NCBI GenBank assembly: GCA_039024895.1
Contig: JBCCPJ010000006.1
Span: forward strand, 62,001-126,000
Direction: 5' to 3'
From: JAJDOD01 sp039024895
GTDB taxonomy: Bacteria; Pseudomonadota; Alphaproteobacteria; Rhodobacterales; Rhodobacteraceae
DNA: 64,000 nt
Positions 27,309-35,636 of the stretch are shown here, one piece after another; the stretch's first letter is position 1; each line of letters begins with the position of its first letter. Position numbers and translations under genes: made by a program. Under the pieces are notes generated by a model. That model had not been told where the DNA came from and did not search any database. It was given only the letters and a program-made list of their open reading frames with translations.

Positions 27309-27628
27309 GCAGTCCGAGCGATGGCCAGCGTCTATTGCTGACCGTGTTGCTCGCTTTGTGGCTTATGGCCTACCTGTATTCCTTCGTGAGTTTTGCACTA
27401 ACCGAGCCAAACGGCAGCGGGTTTACGCGCGGCGCGAACAGGTTGGAGGCGTTTTTTGGCTGGCAAGGCATCGCGGGCCTGTTTGCGATCGCGGTATTTG
27501 GTATTTCCCGCAAATGGCCTGCGGGTTCCGTTGTGCGAAAGTCAGGTATGGTCCCGCTCGCGCTCGCGGGCCTGTTGCTTGCCGCAATGATTGGCGTACT
27601 GACTTGGGCAAGTTTAACTGTAAATTGA
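27305..27628 (+). CDS. Small membrane protein coupled to the phosphatase
   Basis: A 107-residue protein starting within the phosphatase stop (ATGA). Three hydrophobic segments are visible: LLLTVLLALWLMAYLYSFV, WQGIAGLFAIAVFGI and the C-terminal PLALAGLLLAAMIGVLTWAS. Between the first two lies a polar loop with RGANRLEAFF. The longer in-frame ATG at 27290 overlaps the phosphatase and is less likely. No family recognised. The SRP RNA gene lies antisense immediately downstream. Confidence 0.72.
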   Translation: MSSPSDGQRLLLTVLLALWLMAYLYSFVSFALTEPNGSGFTRGANRLEAFFGWQGIAGLFAIAVFGISRKWPAGSVVRKSGMVPLALAGLLLAAMIGVLTWASLTVN

Positions 27629-27632
27629 GGGT

Positions 27633-27726
27633 GAGAGGCTGGACAACGACCCAAGCGGGGCTCGTTACGGCTGCTTCCTTCCGGACCTGACCGGGTTGGC
27701 GAGGTGCTTGCCCGCGCCAACCTCTC
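27633..27726 (-). ncRNA. ffs: Signal recognition particle RNA (4.5S)
   Basis: The minus strand carries the diagnostic SRP apical loop GGTCAGGTCCGGAAGGAAGC, followed by AGCC, identical to the bacterial consensus, flanked by pairing arms (CCAACCCG... and ...CGAGCCCCGC). Terminal GAGAGG (27721-27726) pairs with CCTCTC (27633-27638), setting the ends and giving about 94 nt, the usual size for the small bacterial form. It binds Ffh and directs membrane-protein ribosomes to FtsY. Exact 5' and 3' ends are inferred from pairing. Confidence 0.93.
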
Positions 27727-27768
27727 GAATTTTACGTAATTTGCTCGGGCCTCTTTTGCAAGAGCGGC

Positions 27769-30264
27769 ATGACTTACCGGAATGTTAAAGGCCTCCGACT
27801 AGGGTTGCTACCGCGAGGAAAGGTGGCGCCGGTGCAGCTCAGGTACCTACTCATTATCGTGTTCTTTTTTCTGGCGCTTTCGCCGGTATTGCTGTTCCGT
27901 GCCTGGCCCCATTCCGTTTTGATGGAACGTGAACTCAAGGAAGTTGAGGAAACACATCTTCTGCTCGCAGAAAATGTAGCGGCATCCTTGCAGCGGTACG
28001 CAGAAGATGTTGAAACAACGGTAAAATTTTTAGGTGATAACCTTCAGCTGTGGGGTGCGAGCCCGCGCCTGCTCGATATAATGAGGCCGCTTGGCATACG
28101 GAAACTATGCCTCTTTGACCGGCGTTCTGGTGAGGTTACTGAAAGCCTAATTCTTGGCGGGCTCCCTTGTCCTTCGGTGGTGTTGGCCGCTTCTTTTGGA
28201 TTGGACGCGGACAGTCTGGAAAGCGGTGAATTTCGCTATAGCGCTGTCAAAATGGCACCCGATGGAAACAATGTTTTCCGATTTGGGCTAAAGTTATCGG
28301 ACGATATCCTGCTCTTGGGGTCGCTCAGCACGGAAGTTGTCCATGAGCTTGGCGCTGCCATTGCTTTCGGTGAGCGAGGGCATGCTGCGATTGTCGACCA
28401 GGACGGCAACGTTCTATCCCATCCTCTGCCTGACTGGGTGAGGGAACGCAGAAATATCTCGGAGATTTCGGCCGTCCAACGTATGCTTTCTGGACAAAGC
28501 GGCGTCACGCTTTTTCGATCACCGGCCCTCGGCGCGGACATGGTTGCGGGCTTTGCACCCGTAAATGGACCGGGTTGGGGTGTTATGATCCCCCAACCTC
28601 TGGAGGAGTTAGAAAGCAAGGTCGCGGAGGCACAGGAGTCAACACTGTATGTACTCTTGATCGGTGTCGGCAGCGCGCTTCTTCTCGCGTTGCTTGGGTC
28701 CATGGTTGCTGTCCGGCCTTTGGAGGAACTCACCAAGACCGCAAAGCGGGTGTCTCTGGGGGACTTGGCGTTGCCCCCTTCGATGGCGTACCGCGCCTTT
28801 CAGTCACGGGAATTCCGTGAGCTTCACGACGGTATTCGGAACATGGTTTTACGGCTCCGAAAGAACCAGGAGCGCATTAACAAACTGGCATTTTTCGATA
28901 CGGTAACCGGCTTGGCCAACCGAGAGTGCTTTCGGAGGCGTGTGCAAGCCTTTTTGGACGATGGCAGCGCAGGCAATCAAGGTTCTCTCCTGTTCATCGA
29001 CCTGGATGGTTTCAAGGCGGTGAACGACACGATGGGGCACGATGCTGGCGATGATGTTCTAGGGCAGGTAGGGGCGCGTTTAAGCCTCCTTCTTGGAGGC
29101 GAAGCGCTGACGCCCAGGCATCCTATTTTGAAGGACTATAAATCCGCGGGTAGTGTAGCGCGGCTTGGCGGTGATGAGTTTGCAATATTTCTTCCCCATG
29201 CTGACGCAAAGGCTGCTTTGAACTTTGCCGAAGATGTCAGACAGAAAATTGAGGTGCCATTTCCCTACGACGAAAGCATTCTTTCACTCGGCGCAAGTAT
29301 CGGTGTTGCAAGGCTCCCCGAGGATGCAACCGACTATAGCGGCCTGCTGAAGGCCGCAGATATCGCGATGTACGAGGCTAAACGCGGCGGCAAAAACAGA
29401 GCTTGTGTCTATAGCGCCTCTCCGCCCATTCGACGCGAGCGCCGACACAATATGGCCGAGGACCTTTTCTCTTCGGAGATCTCCGATCAAATCGAAATGC
29501 ACTATCAGCCGGTCTATAGGGCTACAGACATGAGAGTTGCCAGCGCCGAAGGTCTTATCCGCTGGCAACACCCAAAGTATGGTCTCCTCACTCCGCAATC
29601 CTTCTTTAAGATGGTAGCTCAGTTAGGACTCCAACGACAGATCGATAAACTGGCATTCGAACAGACCATTGATGCCATGCGGGACCTCGCGGCGAGAAAT
29701 CTGTCTCCAAAGCGCCTATCTCTCAACATTCCCGTGGAAAGGCTTTTGGACACTGCTTTTGTGGATCACGTGCTCGAAGTACTGCCTTTGCCATTCAGAC
29801 TTAGTTTCGAGTTGGTAGAAGCGACCTATTCTGATGCATCCGTCGACCAGGCCTATTGGGCAGTTGATCGTTTGCGAGAAGCCGGCGTTGAATTTGAACT
29901 CGACGACTTTGGGTCTGCCGAAGCCTCGCTCACGGCAATGCTAAACCTTGCGCCACATCGCATCAAAATTGACCCCCGCCTCACTTCTGGCGTTGCTGAT
30001 AGCCCAGGGATCGCGGCGATGATTTCGGGTCTTGTGCGAACTGCGCACGCGCTCGAAATCGATGTGGTCGCCAAAGGTCTGGAAACGCACGAGCAAGTAG
30101 GCTGCCTTAGAAGGCTGGGGGTCGATTATCTTCAGGGTTTCGTGCTGAAAAAACCGCTGGATGCCCAAGATCTGGCCGCAACATTGCGGGACCGTCTTGT
30201 GACGCCGACGACTGATGGTCGTGTCAAAAATCAAATTTCAGCCGTTGAAAGCCGTTATTCGTGA
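27769..30264 (+). CDS. Membrane sensor GGDEF-EAL protein with altered EAL motifs
   Basis: An 831-residue inner-membrane protein. First membrane helix near residues 24-46 (LRYLLIIVFFFLALSPVLLF), a periplasmic dCache-like sensor (about 50-285), second helix (about 290-315, YVLLIGVGSALLLALLGSMVAV), a HAMP-like region, GGDEF domain with intact GGDEF at 467-471 but no RxxD I-site, and an EAL domain. In the EAL domain the signature is EGL (E594), DDFGSA (D712/D713) is kept, but AEGVE is replaced by AKGLE (K769). Cyclase activity seems likely and phosphodiesterase activity doubtful. Its 3' end overlaps the convergent cyclic-nucleotide phosphodiesterase gene by 41 bases. A T7 run follows at 30301. 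Confidence 0.9.
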   Translation: MTYRNVKGLRLGLLPRGKVAPVQLRYLLIIVFFFLALSPVLLFRAWPHSVLMERELKEVEETHLLLAENVAASLQRYAEDVETTVKFLGDNLQLWGASPRLLDIMRPLGIRKLCLFDRRSGEVTESLILGGLPCPSVVLAASFGLDADSLESGEFRYSAVKMAPDGNNVFRFGLKLSDDILLLGSLSTEVVHELGAAIAFGERGHAAIVDQDGNVLSHPLPDWVRERRNISEISAVQRMLSGQSGVTLFRSPALGADMVAGFAPVNGPGWGVMIPQPLEELESKVAEAQESTLYVLLIGVGSALLLALLGSMVAVRPLEELTKTAKRVSLGDLALPPSMAYRAFQSREFRELHDGIRNMVLRLRKNQERINKLAFFDTVTGLANRECFRRRVQAFLDDGSAGNQGSLLFIDLDGFKAVNDTMGHDAGDDVLGQVGARLSLLLGGEALTPRHPILKDYKSAGSVARLGGDEFAIFLPHADAKAALNFAEDVRQKIEVPFPYDESILSLGASIGVARLPEDATDYSGLLKAADIAMYEAKRGGKNRACVYSASPPIRRERRHNMAEDLFSSEISDQIEMHYQPVYRATDMRVASAEGLIRWQHPKYGLLTPQSFFKMVAQLGLQRQIDKLAFEQTIDAMRDLAARNLSPKRLSLNIPVERLLDTAFVDHVLEVLPLPFRLSFELVEATYSDASVDQAYWAVDRLREAGVEFELDDFGSAEASLTAMLNLAPHRIKIDPRLTSGVADSPGIAAMISGLVRTAHALEIDVVAKGLETHEQVGCLRRLGVDYLQGFVLKKPLDAQDLAATLRDRLVTPTTDGRVKNQISAVESRYS

Positions 30265-32137
30265 TGTTTAACGGCTCAATGTTCAGGCGATGCAGACGGC
30301 TTTTTTTGTGCGTAGCCTTGGGCGACGTTTCGAGCAAGGCTGATGCCCCATCCACTTTTGTTAAGGCCCAAGGCGCACCAAGTAACTCCCGGTCGGGTGC
30401 GGTCTCCCTGAGAAACGCAAGCAAGACGTCCTTCAGCAATACCTGCGTTTCGCAAACAACCCTGCAATCGTCGGCGCCTGGAAAAGTACCCGAACCGTTG
30501 ACCCTGAAATCGTTAGTGACGATACGGAACGTCATGTCGGAGGATACGCGGTCGCCATGGATGCGAAGGTCCCGCACACGAGCGGAGCCGGGATTTGCCA
30601 CACCACCATCTACGGTGAAACGCGCGTCATTTGACACATCGAGCTTGTAAGTTACTCCAGTGATTGTGTCGAAATTATAGGATGGGAATGCTGAGTTTCG
30701 AAGCGGCTGCGGTCCGAGGTTTAGTGTTATCTTGTTGAAAAGTCCGGCACTATACTCGAGCCAATTCTGGAGCTCTTCTCCATTGACCTCTACAATACAC
30801 AGCATGTTCGGGTAGCCGTAAAGGTCGGAGACATGCCGGACGGCAACGTCGCCGGCTGGCACATCGACGAAGTGGTTCGGCCCAGCTCGCCCGCCCATCT
30901 TGAAAGGCGCTGCTGCCGACAAAAGTGGGATGTCAGCTTTGATGTCTGACATATGTGTTTCCGCGTACCACGCCTGAGCGGTTGCAACGAAGAGCACGGC
31001 ACTCGACGGTTCGATCATTGCAAAGTAGCTGTCCAGCGCGATCTTTGTCCTTCCCGCCGGTTTGCGCGTGTATGCCCTCGTCCCAGTATGCGCCGCATGC
31101 GTTTTCTCGAGGATTTCGTTTTCCAACGCGCTTGGTGCGTCTTCCAAATCATCCACCGGCATGACCGCGACGTGGCTGTCTAACACTTGCCAGCCTGAAC
31201 TTTGCTGCTTCAAAACAAGGTCGATCTGCCCAATATGCGAACCACCAAATCCTGCCATTGTTGCCGGTTTTCCATGCAGATGCCCGCGGATGACATCGAC
31301 ACCTATGATCCCCTCGAATGCCGAAGAGGGGAAAACCAAGTGGCTGTGCCCGGCGAGGACGACATCGATGTCTGGCAGTGCGGCAACAGAAAGCGCGGCG
31401 TTTTCAGAAGCGCCGACCGTGTCCTTTTCGCTGACGCCGGAGTGACAAAGCGCAATCACAATGTCAGCCCCCTCTGATTTCATCTTCGGCGCGTAAAACC
31501 TGGCGGTTTCAAAAATGCCGCGGGTCTCTACACGCCCGGAGAGGTGCTTTTTATCCCAATATGTAATTTGCGGCGGTAGCAGGCCGAGCACGCCGATGCG
31601 CAACATATGATGATCGCCACCCGCGTCGATCATCTGCCGTTCTAGGAGTGCGTAGGGTGGCAACAGCCTCTTATCGTCAGCGGGCGTGGCACCGCGCTCT
31701 CGCACAGCATTTGCGCACACCCAAGGAAAGGTCGCTGCTGCCAACGTATCCTGCAAGAAATTCAGGCCATAATTGAACTCGTGATTTCCTAAAGTCGCGG
31801 CGTCGAAACGCATCAGGTTCATGGCGTCGATCATGGGATGGATTGCGTCTGACCCCGCCTTATGCTGCTCGACCGACCAATCGCCCATCGGGTTGCCTTG
31901 GAGGAAATCGCCATTGTCAAAGAGTAAGGTGTTGGGCGCACCTGCGCGTCGGTTTTCAATGAGCGTGGCCGCACGGGCGAGGCCATGGCCGCGACGCTTT
32001 TGGTCCGCATAATAATCGTAAGGGTAGATTTCCATATGCAAGTCGCTGGTATTCAGGACACGGATCAGAAGGTCGCTTCCGTTTGGCGTATGCGTAGACT
32101 GGAATTGAGTTGCTGATGCGTCGTTAGACTTGCTCAT
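30224..32137 (-). CDS. 2',3'-cyclic-nucleotide 2'-phosphodiesterase / 3'-nucleotidase
   Basis: A 637-residue bifunctional enzyme of the CpdB/5'-nucleotidase family. It opens cyclic 2',3'-nucleotides (RNA degradation products) and removes the 3'-phosphate. The metallophosphoesterase domain begins VLNTSDLHMEIYPYDYY, with LFDNGDFLQGNPMGD, LGNHEFNYG and VLAGHSHLV as metal-binding blocks. The C-terminal 5'-nucleotidase domain includes SAAAPFKMGGRAG and ANMLCIVEVNGEEL-type segments. The ATG at 32137 is used; a much longer open frame upstream has no family similarity. No clear signal peptide is visible with this start, which is unusual for a normally periplasmic enzyme. It could act with the RNase T2 encoded upstream. 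Confidence 0.88.
   Translation of the reverse strand: MSKSNDASATQFQSTHTPNGSDLLIRVLNTSDLHMEIYPYDYYADQKRRGHGLARAATLIENRRAGAPNTLLFDNGDFLQGNPMGDWSVEQHKAGSDAIHPMIDAMNLMRFDAATLGNHEFNYGLNFLQDTLAAATFPWVCANAVRERGATPADDKRLLPPYALLERQMIDAGGDHHMLRIGVLGLLPPQITYWDKKHLSGRVETRGIFETARFYAPKMKSEGADIVIALCHSGVSEKDTVGASENAALSVAALPDIDVVLAGHSHLVFPSSAFEGIIGVDVIRGHLHGKPATMAGFGGSHIGQIDLVLKQQSSGWQVLDSHVAVMPVDDLEDAPSALENEILEKTHAAHTGTRAYTRKPAGRTKIALDSYFAMIEPSSAVLFVATAQAWYAETHMSDIKADIPLLSAAAPFKMGGRAGPNHFVDVPAGDVAVRHVSDLYGYPNMLCIVEVNGEELQNWLEYSAGLFNKITLNLGPQPLRNSAFPSYNFDTITGVTYKLDVSNDARFTVDGGVANPGSARVRDLRIHGDRVSSDMTFRIVTNDFRVNGSGTFPGADDCRVVCETQVLLKDVLLAFLRETAPDRELLGAPWALTKVDGASALLETSPKATHKKSRLHRLNIEPLNITNNGFQRLKFDF
30250..30307 (+). 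terminator. Possible terminator for the GGDEF-EAL gene
   Basis: AGCCGTTA (30250-30257) can pair with TAACGGCT (30269-30276). Alternatively AGCCGTT can pair with GACGGCT at 30295-30301, which runs straight into a T tract. All of it lies inside the 3' end of the convergent nucleotidase gene, so the call is tentative. Confidence 0.35.
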
Positions 32138-32237
32138 GTCGCAGCTATAGGGCGAGTTTGGTGATAGAACCAGCAGACACCTGTTTGCGCCTCGCAACCG
32201 CCCGTGCGAAACCATGGTCAAGTACGGAACGCGCTTC

Positions 32238-33194
32238 ATGAAAGATGCAGAAACGGTAATGTTTGGTGGCTCGGGCCTCGACCGCGCGGCAGAGCTGCGT
32301 CGCGAGCCGAATAAGATTGACGCGCTTTTGAAAAATGGCAGTGTCGTGCCGTTTTGGCGCGGCAAGCCCTTATTGAACACGAAAACGCGGGTGCCTGTGT
32401 TCCTTCCCGCCAATCACGCTGTTTTCGCCGATGCCCTCGAACCGCCGGTCTTTCTTGGTTTGGTGGACGGATTTGGACGTTTCGCGCGTGACATTTCTGC
32501 GTTTGAGGCAGTGTCCGACATGGAAACGGTTGGCCAGTTCACTGACCCATCTGAGCAGCATCATCCGGATTTGCCGGGCACGCAGGTCTTCGCCGAGCTT
32601 CGGGCCAATTTGTCGTGTCTGAGCCCGCAGGCGGCCGAGCTTCTTGCGACCGGCAAGGCGCTGCTGGAATGGCACCGCACACATCCGTTCTGTGCCCGTT
32701 GCGGTGAAAAAAGCACCATGGCGGACGCCGGTTGGCAACGGACATGCGCCAGTTGCAAGGCGCATCATTTTCCCAGGACGGACCCTGTCGTGATTATGTT
32801 AATTACGCGAGGAAACGCTGTCCTCATGGGACGCTCACCCCATTGGCCAGAAGCGATGTACTCCCTCTTGGCGGGTTTTGTTGAGCCTGGCGAGACCATT
32901 GAAGCCGCCGTCAGACGCGAGACATTCGAGGAAGCAGGCGTTCGGGTGGGGGACGTTCGCTACCTGTCCTCGCAACCGTGGCCCTTCCCGAACTCCCTCA
33001 TGTTTGGCTGCGAAGGTGCCGCAATGTCTGATGAAATAAACATCGATCCAGCAGAAATCGAAGATGCGTGCTGGGTGACGCGCGAAGAGATGATGGCTGC
33101 GACGGCGGGCCATCGGCCTGATATGCGCCCTGCGCGACAGGGCTCCATTGCGCGTTTTTTAATCGAAAAGTGGTTGGCGGATGCGCTCGACTAG
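32238..33194 (+). CDS. nudC: NAD+ diphosphatase NudC
   Basis: A 318-residue Nudix hydrolase that splits NADH/NAD+ (and removes NAD caps from RNA in E. coli). The zinc ribbon is C-x2-C (HPFCARCGEKS) and C-x2-C (RTCASCKAHHFPRTDP). The Nudix box is GFVEPGETIEAAVRRETFEEAGV, with the NudC-specific SQPWPFPNSLM after it. The ATG at 32238 (MKDAETVMFGGSGLDRA) matches the family; one at 32214 is possible. Divergent from the nucleotidase with a 100-bp shared upstream region. Confidence 0.93.
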   Translation: MKDAETVMFGGSGLDRAAELRREPNKIDALLKNGSVVPFWRGKPLLNTKTRVPVFLPANHAVFADALEPPVFLGLVDGFGRFARDISAFEAVSDMETVGQFTDPSEQHHPDLPGTQVFAELRANLSCLSPQAAELLATGKALLEWHRTHPFCARCGEKSTMADAGWQRTCASCKAHHFPRTDPVVIMLITRGNAVLMGRSPHWPEAMYSLLAGFVEPGETIEAAVRRETFEEAGVRVGDVRYLSSQPWPFPNSLMFGCEGAAMSDEINIDPAEIEDACWVTREEMMAATAGHRPDMRPARQGSIARFLIEKWLADALD

Positions 33195-33209
33195 CGGCAA
33201 GGCGGCGAT

Positions 33210-33659
33210 ATGAAGCTATCGACAAGCGAGGATATCGATGCACCGATTGAGAGAGTTTTTGCATCCGTTTCCGATTTTGCGGCATTCGAGCGCCGGTTAG
33301 TGCGCCGAGGTATCGACATCACCCGTGATGAAAGCACGCCCCACGACCAAGTTGGCGCGCATTGGCATGCGACGGTCTTATGGCGAGGTCACGCCTACAA
33401 AATTGACGCCAGACTTGTGTCGATGAACCCGGTTGAAGGCTACTTGTTCGAAAACAGTTCGAACGGGGTAGAGTGCCTCGCAAGCGTGGATCTCGTTGCT
33501 TTGTCTGAAACTCGTACACGTCTTCTTGTATCTCTCGATTTGAAACCTGCAACGCTTTCGGCCCGGCTGTTACTTCAATCGCTGAAGTTGGCGAAAGGCA
33601 ATCTGACTCGCCGGTTCGAAGCGCGTGTTCATGACTTTGCCAAGGACTTATCGAGCTAG
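33210..33659 (+). CDS. SRPBCC (START-like) family protein
   Basis: A 149-residue single-domain protein of the SRPBCC lipid-binding fold: KLSTSEDIDAPIERVFASVSDFAAFERR at the start and a long C-terminal helix (LLQSLKLAKGNLTRRFEARVHDFAKDL). Ligand unknown. It is 15 bases after nudC with AAGGCGG before the ATG, so probably one transcript. Its end overlaps the convergent membrane-protein gene by 12 bases. Confidence 0.83.
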   Translation: MKLSTSEDIDAPIERVFASVSDFAAFERRLVRRGIDITRDESTPHDQVGAHWHATVLWRGHAYKIDARLVSMNPVEGYLFENSSNGVECLASVDLVALSETRTRLLVSLDLKPATLSARLLLQSLKLAKGNLTRRFEARVHDFAKDLSS

Positions 33660-34247
33660 TCGGACGTTCCGGGTTCGATCAATCACGAAACTCACAACCG
33701 GTGAAAAGATCGCCGTAACGATTGCGCCGCCAAGGCCGACAATATAGATCGCCCCGATGATTTCGCTCAAGACCTCCCACTCGAAGGTTTTTAGCGCGCT
33801 GAATACGCCGAGGGCCAAGGCGGCAATCCATCCCGCACTGGACATGCCCGCCAGCGCGCCGAGTCGCAGTCGGTGGGTGATGGGAAGGTCGCCAAAACGA
33901 TGGCCCGCATAGGCGATCATCGTAGGCAGTCCGAGCCGCCCGATCAGGTATGCATTGACGGTCAGAAGTCCGACAACACAGAGTTTTGCGATAAGTTTTG
34001 GTGAGAAGTTCTCAGGAGAAAAGCCGGTTCTGAGCCAAAGCAAAACAAGACCGCTTGCCCAAAACAGGGCGAGGCCGAAGGCGACGGTGTGATGGTAGCG
34101 TTGGAGATCGTAAAGTTCACGTTCATCGAGGGGCCGAAACAGGGAACGAGCCGCGCAGAGATCAGCGATGATAGCAACACCGAAACCGAGCGCGAGACCT
34201 AACAAGTGTGCGGCGCGGGCCGCGTCATTCAGAAGGATGAGGTCCAT
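33648..34247 (-). CDS. Five-helix integral membrane protein of unknown function
   Basis: A 199-residue membrane protein with five hydrophobic segments: about 10-32 (ARAAHLLGLALGFGVAIIAD), 51-72 (TVAFGLALFWASGLVLLWL), 83-103, 130-152 and 160-190 (GAIYIVGLGGAIVTAIFS). A histidine pair near residues 51-52 and another His in the first helix could be a cofactor site, but this is speculation. I do not recognise a named family with certainty. It ends convergently against the SRPBCC gene. Confidence 0.75.
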   Translation of the reverse strand: MDLILLNDAARAAHLLGLALGFGVAIIADLCAARSLFRPLDERELYDLQRYHHTVAFGLALFWASGLVLLWLRTGFSPENFSPKLIAKLCVVGLLTVNAYLIGRLGLPTMIAYAGHRFGDLPITHRLRLGALAGMSSAGWIAALALGVFSALKTFEWEVLSEIIGAIYIVGLGGAIVTAIFSPVVSFVIDRTRNVRLAR

Positions 34248-34469
34248 CCGCGTTCCAGTCGTGATTTTATATCCCGGGACCGGAGGTTCCGACCCACACC
34301 ATCATCATTGGTAAAGTCTCGCGGAAATGTGGCACCCTTTGGACGGCATTATGACAGGCGGGAAACGGATTGTCGCGAAACTGGAATTTGCAAGGCTGGT
34401 GCTGCGGCAAATGATTCGCTATCATCACATCAGACCCGGAAAACGGGCAAGAGGCAGTGAGCAGGTCTC

Positions 34470-35636
34470 ATGACAGATATGATTTATGGCTCGAGCCTTT
34501 CAGGGGACGGCGAGCCAATATTTCCCAGGTGGTGGCGCACCATCGACAAGTGGTCGGTGAGCTGCGTTTTATTGCTATTCGGTCTTGGCCTTCTGCTGGG
34601 ACTTGCCTCCTCTCCTCCGTTAGCCGAACGAAACGGGTTTGGCGCGTTTCATTATGTCGAAAAGCAGTTAATCTTCGGCTTTCTGGCGCTCGTTGCAATG
34701 TTCACAATCACCTTGATGTCGCCCACGATGGTGCGACGGCTCGCGGTTTTGGGCTTCCTTGCGTCCTTTGTCGCCCTTTTGCTTCTTCCGTTTTTTGGAA
34801 CAGATTTCGGCAAAGGCGCTGTTCGTTGGTATTCCCTGGGATTTGGTTCGTTCCAACCTTCGGAATTCCTGAAGCCGGGGTTCATCGTGTTAGTCGGCTG
34901 GATGATCGCAGCCTCTAATGAAGTGGCCGGGCCGCCAGGGAAAAGCTATTCCTTTGGGTTGGCGATCATCATCGTTCTGCTTTTGGCCATGCAACCCGAC
35001 TTTGGACAGGCATGTCTCGTTCTTTTTGCTTGGGGCGTGATGTATTATGTCGGGGGCGCACCGTTTCTCATTCTCGCCGGCATCGCGGGCATGACAGTCG
35101 CAGCGGGGGCCATGGCGTATCAGCATTCGGAACACTTTGCGCGCCGGATCGATGGCTTTCTATCGGCAGAAGTCGATCCCACGACGCAATTGGGTTACGC
35201 CGCCAATGCAATCAGAGAAGGCGGGTTTTTCGGTGTGGGCGTCGGCGAAGGTACGGTGAAATGGTCCTTGCCGGATGCGCATACGGATTTCATAATTGCA
35301 GTGGCTGCCGAGGAATACGGATTGCTCCTCGTGCTGGTCATAATCTTTCTTTATGCCACCATCGTGCTGCGCTCCCTCTTCCGGCTGATGCGCGAACGTG
35401 ATCCTTTTATCCGCCTTGCGGGCACGGGGCTGGCGTGCACCTTTGCCATGCAAGCCATGATCAATATGAGCGTCGCCGTACGTTTGCTTCCCGCGAAGGG
35501 CATGACCCTACCGTTTGTCAGCTACGGCGGTTCGTCGCTTGTGGCCGGGGGCATTATGGTCGGCATGTTGTTGGCTTTCACCAGAACACGGCCCCAAGGC
35601 GAAATACGCGATTACCTCGTACGGAGCGCCAAGTGA
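34470..35636 (+). CDS. ftsW: Septal peptidoglycan polymerase FtsW (SEDS family)
   Basis: A 388-residue polytopic inner-membrane protein (about ten helices) that polymerises lipid II at the division septum with FtsI. Signature segments: the DFGQACLVLFAWG region, the long periplasmic loop after RIDGFLSAEVDPTTQ, QLGYAANAIREGGFFGVGVGEG and the C-terminal LPAKGMTLPFVSYGGSSL. Its TGA overlaps the GTG start of murG by four bases. It is the first gene of this fragment of the division and cell-wall cluster; murD, which usually precedes it, is not here. Confidence 0.95.
   Translation: MTDMIYGSSLSGDGEPIFPRWWRTIDKWSVSCVLLLFGLGLLLGLASSPPLAERNGFGAFHYVEKQLIFGFLALVAMFTITLMSPTMVRRLAVLGFLASFVALLLLPFFGTDFGKGAVRWYSLGFGSFQPSEFLKPGFIVLVGWMIAASNEVAGPPGKSYSFGLAIIIVLLLAMQPDFGQACLVLFAWGVMYYVGGAPFLILAGIAGMTVAAGAMAYQHSEHFARRIDGFLSAEVDPTTQLGYAANAIREGGFFGVGVGEGTVKWSLPDAHTDFIIAVAAEEYGLLLVLVIIFLYATIVLRSLFRLMRERDPFIRLAGTGLACTFAMQAMINMSVAVRLLPAKGMTLPFVSYGGSSLVAGGIMVGMLLAFTRTRPQGEIRDYLVRSAK

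Noticed and set aside
27640..27720. Plus-strand RNA or terminator after the small membrane gene
   Set aside because: The conserved SRP loop reads correctly only on the minus strand, so the structure is the SRP RNA gene.
35435..35632. Upstream extension of murG
   Set aside because: It lies inside ftsW in another frame; the GTG overlapping the ftsW stop gives the normal murG N-terminus.
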